The position numbers were made by a program, and so were the translations under genes. The notes below the pieces were generated by a model. It was not told where the DNA came from. It saw only the letters and a list, made by a program, of their open reading frames with translations, and made no database searches. 64,000 bases of DNA from an uncultured Oscillospiraceae bacterium (GTDB taxonomy: Bacteria; Bacillota; Clostridia; Oscillospirales; Acutalibacteraceae): the NCBI GenBank assembly GCA_900541975.1, contig UQLR01000003.1:62001-126000 (forward strand), given 5' to 3'. Positions 44,145 through 51,653 of the stretch are shown here, one piece after another; position 1 is the first letter of the stretch; each line of letters starts with the position of its first letter.

Positions 44145-45036
44145 GGCTGTCACCACCTTTTCTTGCAGATTTTTTAATTTGCTCATGATAAAAATAATTC
44201 ACAATGACGGGCGGCGCGTCAAAAGGCCTTTCCATACTGTCGTCGTTCGTTACATAGTCAAGCCCCATTTCAGCGGTAAAGGTTTTCAATTTTGCGTCAA
44301 GCATTTCCCAATAACTGCGGTTTTTGTTGTTGTAAATTGTATGATATAGGGGCATTAGGCTGGGATATTTTTCTTTTATATAGTTCATGATAACCGTTTT
44401 ATAGCCGCCCCGCAAATTAAGGTTTTCCAACCAAATTAAATTGCATCGTCCCTTTACGCGCCTGATAATCGCCTCTACATCTGTAATGCCCGGAAAAACA
44501 GGAGATATAAAACAAGTGGTGCGGATACCTGCGTGATGAAAAGCCTCCATGGCGGCAAGCCTTCTTTCAATTGATGCCGCATTGTCCATATCCCTTTGAA
44601 AATCTTCGTCCAGTGTGTTGACCGACCAAGATACGCGGGCTTTTGGAAAATTTTGTATCAGATCCAAATCGCGCAATATTAAATCACTTTTTGTTGCAAT
44701 ACTGATCTTTGCGCCGCTTCCCATTAACTGCATGAGCAATGCTCTTGTGCGTTCAAAGGTTTCCTCCTGTGGGTTATAAGGGTCTGTTACAGAACCAATG
44801 AATAATTCTTTGTCTGCATATTTTTTGGCATTTTTTATCTCCGGCCAATACTTAACGTCTAAAAAAGCGCCCCAAGGTTCCGAATGGCCTGTAAACCGCT
44901 TCATAAAAGAGGCATAACAGTATTTACAGCCATGCGTACACCCTACATACGGATTAACCGAATATTCGCATACGGGCAAATTCGATTTTGACAAAATATT
45001 TTTTACATGTATTTCGTTAATGATCAGCTCCGACAT
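44101..45036 (-). CDS. Spore-photoproduct-lyase-like radical SAM protein
   Basis: 311 residues. The 4Fe-4S site CTHGCKYC has Cys33, Cys37 and Cys40. It is followed by YASFMKRF, IGSVTDPYNPQEE, and ISIATKSDLILRDLDL. The pattern belongs to the SPL-family/Rv2578c-like group. True SPL is a spore DNA repair enzyme, but this wider group is mostly uncharacterised, and the conserved SPL radical-relay Cys cannot be confirmed by eye. ATG 45036 follows GGAGGGAAAG. Its 5' end overlaps the DUF1848 gene by 20 bases and its 3' end overlaps mutM by 44. Confidence 0.82.
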   Translation of the reverse strand: MSELIINEIHVKNILSKSNLPVCEYSVNPYVGCTHGCKYCYASFMKRFTGHSEPWGAFLDVKYWPEIKNAKKYADKELFIGSVTDPYNPQEETFERTRALLMQLMGSGAKISIATKSDLILRDLDLIQNFPKARVSWSVNTLDEDFQRDMDNAASIERRLAAMEAFHHAGIRTTCFISPVFPGITDVEAIIRRVKGRCNLIWLENLNLRGGYKTVIMNYIKEKYPSLMPLYHTIYNNKNRSYWEMLDAKLKTFTAEMGLDYVTNDDSMERPFDAPPVIVNYFYHEQIKKSARKGGDSHAGTAGSGNYKTGT

Positions 45037-45955
45037 GGCTTTCCCTCCTTTGAAACGATCTTTGTACTCCCTGCTGTATGGCATCCGTTTTTTCTAATTG
45101 TCCCAACAACAAAGGAGAAGCAGGGTCATGGAGCCTGTAATTTTCCCGCGCTTTTTGCGGGTTGGTATTTGCATAACAATATTTGCAGCCGTTCAGACAG
45201 GTATCATAAGCCCCTATATCCCGGCTCTCAATGCAATGGCAGCCTTGCCGCATGCCTTTATGTTTCAAGTCTTTGAACAAGAGACCGTTTGCTTTTCCTA
45301 AAATGTCAAGCGTCATACACCCGGAAGCATGAATGCCATAGCGTGAAAAATCCCCGTTTGTACCACAAGTTTGAATAAAAATACCATATTTACTTGCGAT
45401 TGTACCCAAGCCTTGCGCCAAAGCGTTCCTATCTTCTTCAGAGAGCAAGATGATCTCGGGCATATTTGTTTCCAGTTTTTTGTATATCTCTACAAAACTG
45501 AAAATGCAGCGATCAATATAAGGGGCAAGGATTTTTGCCATTTGTTCAAAAGTTTCCAAGTGGCGTGAAATCGTATATTTTTCCGTAAGTAAAACGGGAT
45601 CATATCTCCAGGCAATACGTTGTTTGCCAACCTGCTTTGACAGCTTGACCAGTGTTTGCATACTTTCTTCAATAGATGGAACACCCGGCTCAATATCTTT
45701 GCCATAAGCGGTAATTGTATAATGAAAATAGGTATGGAAACGGTTGGTGATCTCATGTAAGCGCGGTAATATCGGTTTATAGTTTTTCGAGCAGAAAACA
45801 ATGCAATCAACCTTGTCGGGGCTCAATTCATAGCGCGTTACCTTGTTTTGAAAAAGCGGATTCCGCGAAAGAACATGGCCTTCTGAAAAACGGCGCAACA
45901 ACCATTCGGTGTAATATTGTACGGTGTCTGTTCGTCCGCCTGTATTGATGATCAT
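45017..45955 (-). CDS. DUF1848 protein, radical-SAM-like with C-terminal cysteine cluster
   Basis: 312 residues. The N-terminal two-thirds follow the DUF1848 pattern (SRNPLFQNKVTRYELSP, CIVFCSKNYKPILPRL, IAWRYDPVLLTEKY). The C-terminus carries CLNGCKYCYA (Cys253, Cys257, Cys260), a CxxxCxxC cluster like that of the next gene. Further cysteines are at 197, 213, 239 and 241. DUF1848 has no established activity; an Fe-S cluster is an inference from the cysteine spacing. It overlaps the MarR stop by four bases (ATGA). Confidence 0.82.
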   Translation of the reverse strand: MIINTGGRTDTVQYYTEWLLRRFSEGHVLSRNPLFQNKVTRYELSPDKVDCIVFCSKNYKPILPRLHEITNRFHTYFHYTITAYGKDIEPGVPSIEESMQTLVKLSKQVGKQRIAWRYDPVLLTEKYTISRHLETFEQMAKILAPYIDRCIFSFVEIYKKLETNMPEIILLSEEDRNALAQGLGTIASKYGIFIQTCGTNGDFSRYGIHASGCMTLDILGKANGLLFKDLKHKGMRQGCHCIESRDIGAYDTCLNGCKYCYANTNPQKARENYRLHDPASPLLLGQLEKTDAIQQGVQRSFQRRESHVGADH

Positions 45956-46413
45956 ACCTGCACCTCCTGTATTTTTTCAAACTTTTCTTTCATACGGTGA
46001 GAAAAAAGCGTTGTAAGACGCACCAGTTCAGTGATATCTTTTTCCGATAATTCGCTCATAGCGTCTATTTCCGCATTAGCGGCGGGTGGTATAATTTTCT
46101 TTGTGTATTCAATTCCTGTGTTGGTAAAGCGGACGATTTTGTTTCGGCGGTCTGTCTTAGATTCGGTTAATGATACATAGCCCTGTTTCAAAAACTTTTT
46201 GATAATTGCACTAATTGTCTGTTTTGTTGCGGACAGCCGTTTACAAATCTCGGACTGTAAACAGCCGTCTGGCGCAAACCAGATTATATCCAGTACAAAT
46301 AGTTCCTTTGCCGTTAAGTTGTGTTTTCTTGCATACATTTCATAGGCAGCATATTGAACATCCCGCAATTTGCAATATTGGTTGACATACGTTCTTACCT
46401 CTTTGCGATCCAT
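45952..46413 (-). CDS. MarR-family transcriptional regulator
   Basis: 153 residues with the MarR winged-helix core: LTAKELFVLDIIWFAPDGCLQSEICKRLSATKQTISAIIKKFLKQGYV, followed by the wing ESKTDRRNKIVRFTNTG and a C-terminal dimer helix. It is the first gene of the minus-strand operon. A perfect palindrome over its promoter (46446-46480) makes autoregulation very likely. The inducer is unknown. No redox-type Cys is obvious in the DNA-binding part. Confidence 0.92.
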   Translation of the reverse strand: MDRKEVRTYVNQYCKLRDVQYAAYEMYARKHNLTAKELFVLDIIWFAPDGCLQSEICKRLSATKQTISAIIKKFLKQGYVSLTESKTDRRNKIVRFTNTGIEYTKKIIPPAANAEIDAMSELSEKDITELVRLTTLFSHRMKEKFEKIQEVQV

Positions 46414-46434
46414 AGAAACCCTCCATGAAAATAT

Positions 46435-46462
46435 TTGACGGTCTGAAATTTGACTTTATAAT
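46435..46462 (+). promoter_or_regulatory. Rightward consensus promoter facing the MarR promoter
   Basis: TTGACG (46435-46440), 16-base spacer and a perfect TATAAT (46457-46462). It overlaps the leftward -10 and points into a 370-base stretch with no recognised gene. Confidence 0.6.
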
Positions 46463-46480
46463 AGCATAAAAGTCAAATTT
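46446..46480. promoter_or_regulatory. Palindromic operator, probable MarR binding site
   Basis: A perfect inverted repeat with twelve-base arms AAATTTGACTTT (46446-46457) and AAAGTCAAATTT (46469-46480), 11-base centre. It covers the -10 region of both facing promoters, so binding would shut off both. Confidence 0.75.
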
Positions 46481-46486
46481 TTTCAA
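46458..46486 (-). promoter_or_regulatory. Leftward promoter of the MarR operon
   Basis: On the minus strand: -35 TTGAAA (46486-46481), 17-base spacer and -10 TATTAT (46463-46458) with TG at the extended position. The start would fall at about 46451, some 38 bases before the ATG. Confidence 0.7.
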
Positions 46487-46799
46487 GAGGCTTTTTATTG
46501 TAGGTGCAACAACAAAAAAATTGCAAAAATTGGGCAAAAAGAGCGGTAAGGCCTTTTAAGGATTGTAGCGGTTTTCTTTTACATATCTGTGGATATTGTC
46601 TTTAAACTTTGTCGGAAAATTGAACAACCTGTTGCGCCGCTGACAATGTGAAAAGACAAGGTAACCCTTGTAAAGGGCTTGTACCGCCTAATTAGAATAT
46701 ACTTTCCTGTAACCTGAAATTCTTAGTTTTACAGCGTTTTTTATGATTGTTTTTTTAAAAAAGGCACTGCATATTTTTAGCAAAAGCATATATAATAAT
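46481..46799. other. Stretch without a recognised gene
   Basis: About 320 bases between the MarR promoter region and livJ. One plus-strand frame is open from a GTG at 46504 to TAA 46603. After a second stop at 46621 it continues to TAG 46693, which looks like a broken reading frame. Small repeats (ACAAGG/CCTTGT near 46655) occur. A TATAAT at 46791-46796 may be the livJ -10, but its -35 (CTGCAT) is weak. I recognise nothing else here. Confidence 0.5.
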
Positions 46800-46831
46800 A
46801 ACGCCATATACACCGTTTAAACGGAGGCGTT
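46800..46831 (+). promoter_or_regulatory. Nested hairpin covering the livJ ribosome-binding site
   Basis: The outer arms AACGCC (46800-46805) and GGCGTT (46826-46831) enclose the perfect palindrome CCGTTTAAACGG. GGAGG (46823-46827) lies inside the structure, directly before the ATG at 46835. Confidence 0.5.
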
Positions 46832-46834
46832 TTT

Positions 46835-47989
46835 ATGAAAAAGCTGTCGGTGCTGCTTGTGGAAATACTGCTTTTGGCCGTGTTTTGTATGGCGGCCTGC
46901 TCCACTGTGCCGGAACAGGAAAATACTTTGATCCTTGGAGGTATCGGCCCGTTGACAGGCGATTATGCGACATATGGTGTGTCTGTAAAACAGGGGGCGC
47001 AAATCGCAGTAGACCGGATCAATGCTTCCGGCGGCGTCAACGGTATTACTTTTGCACTGAAATTTGAGGATGATGAAGCAGACCCGGCTAAAGCGGTCAA
47101 TGCCTACAACCGTCTGATTGACGCTGGAATGACGGTTTCTTTAGGGGCGGTAACAAGCGGTGCGTGTATCGCGGTAGCGGGAGAAACACAAAAAGATGGA
47201 ATTTTTATGATCACACCTTCCGGTTCCCAGAAGGAATGTGTCCAGTATGATAATTGCTTTCGGGTTTGCTTTACAGACCCACAGCAGGGAAAAGCATCCG
47301 CCGACTATATTGCCAAGAATCTTAACGTGGGAAAAATAGCGGTTATTTACGATCAATCAAATGATTATTCCGTCGGAATTACCGAGAGCTTCCGGGAACA
47401 GGCAAATGCACACGGACTTGAAATTGTTACAGAACAGGCTTTTACAGAGCAGACCAACACAGATTTTCATGTGCAGCTGCAAAAAGCAAAAAGTGCCGGA
47501 GCAGATTTGATTTTTCTTCCTGTTTACGCGCAGGAAGCGGCTTCGGTTCTGATACAGGCACAAAAGGCCGGAATAGGGATCCCGTTTTTTGGCTGCGACG
47601 GACTGGATGGGCTTTTTGAGAAACTTGGTGCAGGTAATGCGGACGCGGCGGAAGGGGTTATGTTCTTAACACCGTTTAGCGCAGACGCTGACGATGTGCA
47701 GACAAAAAGCTTTGTCGCGGCTTACCGGAGCGCTTACGGTACAACGCCCGACCAGTTTGCGGCGGACGGTTATGATGCTGTATACACCGTGAAAGAGGCT
47801 ATGGAAAAGGCCGGTATCCGGGATGTATCGATCGGAATTCGTGCGCTTGGCGAACAGCTTACGGAGGCAATGACCCAAATTCAGGTAAGCGGGCTGACCG
47901 GTGCCATGACCTGGACGGAGGATGGCGAGCCTTCAAAGCAGGCAAGGGCAGTTACTATTAAAAAAGGAAAATATGTTTTTGTAAAATGA
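46835..47989 (+). CDS. livJ: Branched-chain amino acid ABC transporter, substrate-binding lipoprotein
   Basis: 384 residues. A signal peptide is followed by a lipobox-like MAAC (Cys22), giving a membrane-anchored extracytoplasmic lipoprotein. The type I periplasmic binding fold is clear: LILGGIGPLTGDYATYGVSVKQGAQIAVDRIN split over the first strand and helix, then FEDDEADPAKAVNAYN, and a later QFAADGYDAVYTVKEA. The Leu/Ile/Val assignment comes from the family and the livHMGF genes after it; other amides are possible. A hairpin may mask its RBS, and a terminator-like hairpin follows it. Confidence 0.93.
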   Translation: MKKLSVLLVEILLLAVFCMAACSTVPEQENTLILGGIGPLTGDYATYGVSVKQGAQIAVDRINASGGVNGITFALKFEDDEADPAKAVNAYNRLIDAGMTVSLGAVTSGACIAVAGETQKDGIFMITPSGSQKECVQYDNCFRVCFTDPQQGKASADYIAKNLNVGKIAVIYDQSNDYSVGITESFREQANAHGLEIVTEQAFTEQTNTDFHVQLQKAKSAGADLIFLPVYAQEAASVLIQAQKAGIGIPFFGCDGLDGLFEKLGAGNADAAEGVMFLTPFSADADDVQTKSFVAAYRSAYGTTPDQFAADGYDAVYTVKEAMEKAGIRDVSIGIRALGEQLTEAMTQIQVSGLTGAMTWTEDGEPSKQARAVTIKKGKYVFVK

Positions 47990-48011
47990 ACTGCCGTGTT
48001 TTGACCAGCAG

Positions 48012-48041
48012 GCAGAGCACAGTGGGCTCTGCTCTTTTTTA
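48012..48041 (+). terminator. Partial terminator between livJ and livH
   Basis: GCAGAGC (48012-48018) pairs with GCTCTGC (48026-48032), followed by TCTTTTTTATTTT. It is likely to reduce transcription of livHMGF relative to livJ. Confidence 0.8.
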
Positions 48042-48090
48042 TTTTAGACAATATGTTAAAACGCACCCGGCAAAACAGACGGAGGATACA

Positions 48091-48966
48091 ATGGAATTTT
48101 TATCCAGCTTTATTACCGGCTTGAGTCTTGGCAGCATTTATGCGCTGATTGCACTTGGTTATACAATGGTTTACGGCATAGCAAAAATGTTAAATTTTGC
48201 GCATGGAGATATTATTATGGTGGGAGCTTTTACAGTTATTGTAACAACTAGTATGGCTATGCCGCCTGCCGTATCTGTTTTTCTTGCAATTTTTGTCTGC
48301 GTGGTTTTGGGAATTATCATAGAAAGGGTCGCATATAAACCGCTAAGAAATGCATCGCCCCTTTCAGTTTTAATCACTGCTATAGGCGTGGGCTATTTTT
48401 TACAAAGCCTGGCGCTGCTTGTTTTTGGAACAGGGAGAAAACCATTCCCCAATCTATTAAATCTTGCGCCAATCCATATAACGGACAACCTGGTCATACA
48501 GGGGGCTTCTGTAGTTACGCTTGTAGTTACGCTTGTGTTGATGACCGCTGTGCTTTTGTTTATTAACAGAACAAAAACGGGCAGGGCGATGACAGCAGTG
48601 GCAGCGGACAGAGAAGCCGCTCAATTGATGGGCATAAATGTGGATAAAATGATTGCCCTGACTTTTGCAATCGGCTCTGCACTTGCCGCGGTTGCAGGCC
48701 TGTTTTATGGGCTTTCTTACGACTATATAGGGCCATATACCGGCGCTATGCCGGGGATAAAAGCTTTTGTGGCGGCTGTTTTTGGAGGAATAGGAAGCGT
48801 GCCGGGCGCATTTTTGGGAGGTATATGCCTTGGGTTGACAGAGAGCTTTGCAAAAATGCTGAATTTAAGCCAGTTTGCCGATGCAATTGTATTTGGAGTG
48901 CTGGTGGTTGTACTTGTTATCAAGCCTGCAGGCTTATTGGGTAAAAAAGTTACGGAGAAAGTGTAG
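48091..48966 (+). CDS. livH: Branched-chain amino acid ABC transporter permease LivH
   Basis: 291 residues with about eight membrane helices. It starts FITGLSLGSIYALIALGYTMVYGIAKMLNFAHG, the hallmark of LivH, and has the permease-ATPase coupling region AVAADREAAQLMGIN. ATG 48091 follows GGAGG; the longer frame overlapping livJ is not needed. It pairs with LivM to form the membrane channel. Confidence 0.95.
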   Translation: MEFLSSFITGLSLGSIYALIALGYTMVYGIAKMLNFAHGDIIMVGAFTVIVTTSMAMPPAVSVFLAIFVCVVLGIIIERVAYKPLRNASPLSVLITAIGVGYFLQSLALLVFGTGRKPFPNLLNLAPIHITDNLVIQGASVVTLVVTLVLMTAVLLFINRTKTGRAMTAVAADREAAQLMGINVDKMIALTFAIGSALAAVAGLFYGLSYDYIGPYTGAMPGIKAFVAAVFGGIGSVPGAFLGGICLGLTESFAKMLNLSQFADAIVFGVLVVVLVIKPAGLLGKKVTEKV

Positions 48967-48975
48967 GCGGGTAAA

Positions 48976-49971
48976 TTGAAAAGAGATCCGTTTCAAGCAG
49001 CAGCGCAAAGCAAGTGGATTACTTGTGCAATTTTGCTTGCCGCATTTGCCGCTGTTTTTTTTATGGACCAGCTTGGTATACTTTCAAGGCAGATAAAAGG
49101 TTTGCTTGTACCTGCTTCGATCAACATGATTTTGGCAATTTCTTTAAACCTGATTGTGGGCTTTTTGGGAGAGCTTTCCCTTGGGCACGCAGGCTTTATG
49201 GCAGTGGGGGCGTATGCGGGATGCTTATTTTCCATTTTTTCAAAAGAAGCTTTGCCTGCGGCGGTCCGTTTTCCGCTTGCCCTTTTGGTTGGCGGAATAC
49301 TTGCAGCCGTTTTTGGTTTTTTGATTGCAATTCCGGTTTTAAGGCTTAAGGGCGATTATCTGGCAATTGTAACGCTTGCTTTTGGGCAGATTATCTGTTC
49401 TGTAGCAATGAATCTGAATATTACAGGCGGTCCGTCGGGTTTAAAGGGTACGCCGCAGGACGCCAGCTACCCTGTCGCTTTTATACTGGTGCTTCTAACG
49501 GTGATGATTCTCAGTAATGTAATGGATTCGCGGTATGGCAGAGCGATTGCCTCCATTAGAGATAGCCGGATTGCAGCATCCTGTATGGGAATTTATGTAA
49601 CCCGCTACAGGTTATGTGTGTTTGCTTCGGCCGCATTTTTTGCAGGAATTGCAGGTGTTTTGTACGGACACAATATCAGTATTCTGCAGGCTTCTGTTTT
49701 TGACTATAATAAATCGGTTGAAATTTTGGTTATGGTTGTTTTAGGCGGTATGTACAGCATTAGAGGTTCGGTTATTGCAGCGGCGGTTATTACTGTGCTG
49801 CCGGAACTGTTCAGAGGCGCAGACGAATACCGTATGCTGTTTTATTCTATAACCCTGGTTGGAATTATGCTTTTAAAAACGAATGAGCCGTTTCAAAATT
49901 TTAAGACACGGCTGTTTAAAACGGCGCTATACACAAGAAAAGAAAAGGTGGTTGTAAAGGAGGATATTTAA
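48976..49971 (+). CDS. livM: Branched-chain amino acid ABC transporter permease LivM
   Basis: 331 residues with eight or more helices. Visible motifs are INMILAISLNLIVGFLGELSLGHAGFMAVGAYAG and the coupling loop AIASIRDSRIAASCMGIYVTRYR, split across the protein. The start is TTG 48976 with AGGCGGG upstream. Its partner is LivH. It lies nine bases after the livH stop. Confidence 0.94.
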   Translation: MKRDPFQAAAQSKWITCAILLAAFAAVFFMDQLGILSRQIKGLLVPASINMILAISLNLIVGFLGELSLGHAGFMAVGAYAGCLFSIFSKEALPAAVRFPLALLVGGILAAVFGFLIAIPVLRLKGDYLAIVTLAFGQIICSVAMNLNITGGPSGLKGTPQDASYPVAFILVLLTVMILSNVMDSRYGRAIASIRDSRIAASCMGIYVTRYRLCVFASAAFFAGIAGVLYGHNISILQASVFDYNKSVEILVMVVLGGMYSIRGSVIAAAVITVLPELFRGADEYRMLFYSITLVGIMLLKTNEPFQNFKTRLFKTALYTRKEKVVVKEDI

Positions 49972-49972
49972 T

Positions 49973-50731
49973 TTGGCACTGCTTGTAGCAGAGAATTTGA
50001 GTGTTTCTTTTGGCGGGCTTAAGGCGGTTGATCGTTTTCATCTGAAAATAGAAAAGGGAGAGCTGTACGGATTGATCGGGCCAAACGGAGCTGGAAAAAG
50101 TACTGTTTTTAATCTGCTTACAGGTGTGTACAAACCGGAAACAGGCAGCTTTTACTTAGACCATGAAAAGCTAAGCGGAAAATCCACAGCAGAGATCAGC
50201 CGCAAAGGGATAGCCAGGACTTTTCAAAATATTCGCCTATTTTCAAATCTTTCTGTATTGGACAATGTAAAAGCGGCGATGAACCGGAAAAATTCATACT
50301 CCGTTTTTTCCGCGGCGCTTCGTTTACCAGCGTACCGGAGGGGAGAAAAAAGAACGCAGAGGTCTGCTTTGGAGTTGTTAAAGGTTTTTGCATTGGATGC
50401 GTCAGCGCACGATTTGGCGCAAAATCTTTCATATGGCCAGCAGCGTAAGTTGGAAATTGCACGTGCACTGGCAACAGGCCCCAGGCTTTTGCTGCTTGAC
50501 GAACCAGCTGCAGGGATGAACCCAAAGGAAACGGAAGAACTTATGCAAACAATCCAGTTTATCCGTGATCGGTTTCATATGACGATTTTGCTGATCGAAC
50601 ATGATATGCGTCTGGTTTCTGAAATTTGCCAGCGGCTGACTGTGCTTAATTTTGGAAAGGAAATTGCCAGTGGCGAAACGTCCAATGTATTACGCGATCC
50701 GAAAGTGATTTCAGCTTATCTTGGGCAGTAA
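49973..50731 (+). CDS. livG: Branched-chain amino acid ABC transporter ATP-binding protein LivG
   Basis: 252 residues. The Walker A is GPNGAGKST, the signature LSYGQQRKLEIA and the Walker B LLLLDEPAAGMNP. The C-terminal LNFGKEIASGETSNVLRDPKVISAYLG is typical of LivG. The start is TTG 49973 with AAAGGAGG upstream, one base past the livM stop. Confidence 0.95.
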   Translation: MALLVAENLSVSFGGLKAVDRFHLKIEKGELYGLIGPNGAGKSTVFNLLTGVYKPETGSFYLDHEKLSGKSTAEISRKGIARTFQNIRLFSNLSVLDNVKAAMNRKNSYSVFSAALRLPAYRRGEKRTQRSALELLKVFALDASAHDLAQNLSYGQQRKLEIARALATGPRLLLLDEPAAGMNPKETEELMQTIQFIRDRFHMTILLIEHDMRLVSEICQRLTVLNFGKEIASGETSNVLRDPKVISAYLGQ

Positions 50732-50744
50732 GGGGGGAGAATCC

Positions 50745-51458
50745 ATGCCTTTGCTGAAGGTCACGGATTTACAGGTGCACTATGGCGCCATTCAAGCGGT
50801 GAAAGGGATTTCCTTTAAGATTGAGCAGGGGGAAATTGTAGCTTTAATCGGTGCAAACGGCGCAGGGAAAACGACAATTCTACATGCGCTGTCCGGGCTG
50901 CGGCAAACAACATCAGGTTCAGTTCTTTTTTCAGGAACAGAACTTATAAAGATGCCCGCGCATAAAATTGTCCGAAAGGGGATTTCCCATGTTCCTGAGG
51001 GGAGAAAGATTTTTCATGAGCTTACAGTATATGAAAATTTGAAACTGGGCGCTTACACAAGAAACAATAAAGCGGAAATTTTTGCATCTATAGAAGCGGT
51101 TTATATGCGTTTTCCAAGGCTCAAAGAGCGAAAAAAGCAGGCGGCGGGAACATTGTCCGGCGGTGAACAGCAAATGCTTGCCATTGGGCGCGCGCTGATG
51201 AGCAGGCCAAAGCTCGTACTAATGGACGAACCTTCCATGGGCCTTTCGCCCTTACTGATTAAACAGGTGTTTGAAATGATCCGCAGTATCAACCAAAGTG
51301 GGACGACCGTTTTACTTGTTGAACAAAATGCAAAAAAAGCGCTTTCTATTGCAGACAGGGCTTATGTGTTGGAAACGGGAAAAATTGTTTTACAGGGAAA
51401 AGCGGAAGACCTGCTGCACAATAATGAAGTCAAAAAAGCCTACCTTGGAGAAGCTTAA
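50745..51458 (+). CDS. livF: Branched-chain amino acid ABC transporter ATP-binding protein LivF
   Basis: 237 residues. Walker A GANGAGKTT, the LivF-specific HVPEGRKIFHELTVYENL, signature LSGGEQQMLAIGRAL and Walker B LVLMDEPSMGLSP. ATG 50745 follows GGGGGGAG. It forms the ATPase heterodimer with LivG and is the last gene of the importer operon. Confidence 0.95.
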   Translation: MPLLKVTDLQVHYGAIQAVKGISFKIEQGEIVALIGANGAGKTTILHALSGLRQTTSGSVLFSGTELIKMPAHKIVRKGISHVPEGRKIFHELTVYENLKLGAYTRNNKAEIFASIEAVYMRFPRLKERKKQAAGTLSGGEQQMLAIGRALMSRPKLVLMDEPSMGLSPLLIKQVFEMIRSINQSGTTVLLVEQNAKKALSIADRAYVLETGKIVLQGKAEDLLHNNEVKKAYLGEA

Positions 51459-51518
51459 GTGTGCCTTGCTTCCAATATTTGATTTACGGTGCTTTAAGAA
51501 TTTATACAGACCTTAAAT

Positions 51519-51560
51519 AACCCGGTAAATGGTTTTTCTGTAAAAGCCTTTTACCGGGTT
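51519..51560. terminator. Weak terminator-like hairpin after livF
   Basis: Perfect eleven-base arms AACCCGGTAAA (51519-51529) and TTTACCGGGTT (51550-51560) around a 20-base loop. No T-run follows, so termination may be inefficient or factor-assisted. Confidence 0.5.
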
Positions 51561-51561
51561 G

Positions 51562-51590
51562 TCATATTGGAACGGGAGCCTACATAGATA
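51562..51590 (+). promoter_or_regulatory. Candidate sigma-E promoter of sipL-spoIVA
   Basis: TCATATT (51562-51568) matches the sigma-E -35 consensus fully. A 14-base spacer leads to CATAGATA (51583-51590), a partial match to the CATACAAT-type -10. Mother-cell sigma-E control is known for spoIVA, which makes the site credible. Confidence 0.55.
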
Positions 51591-51653
51591 TATCGTAGAA
51601 ACAAATACCGTCGCCGTGGGCGGACAGGTATTAAAAAAGGAGAGATATAGAAT

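Noticed and set aside
46340..46537. A 65-codon minus-strand frame across the MarR promoter
   Set aside because: It overlaps the operator, both promoters and the MarR start codon and has no RBS or domain.
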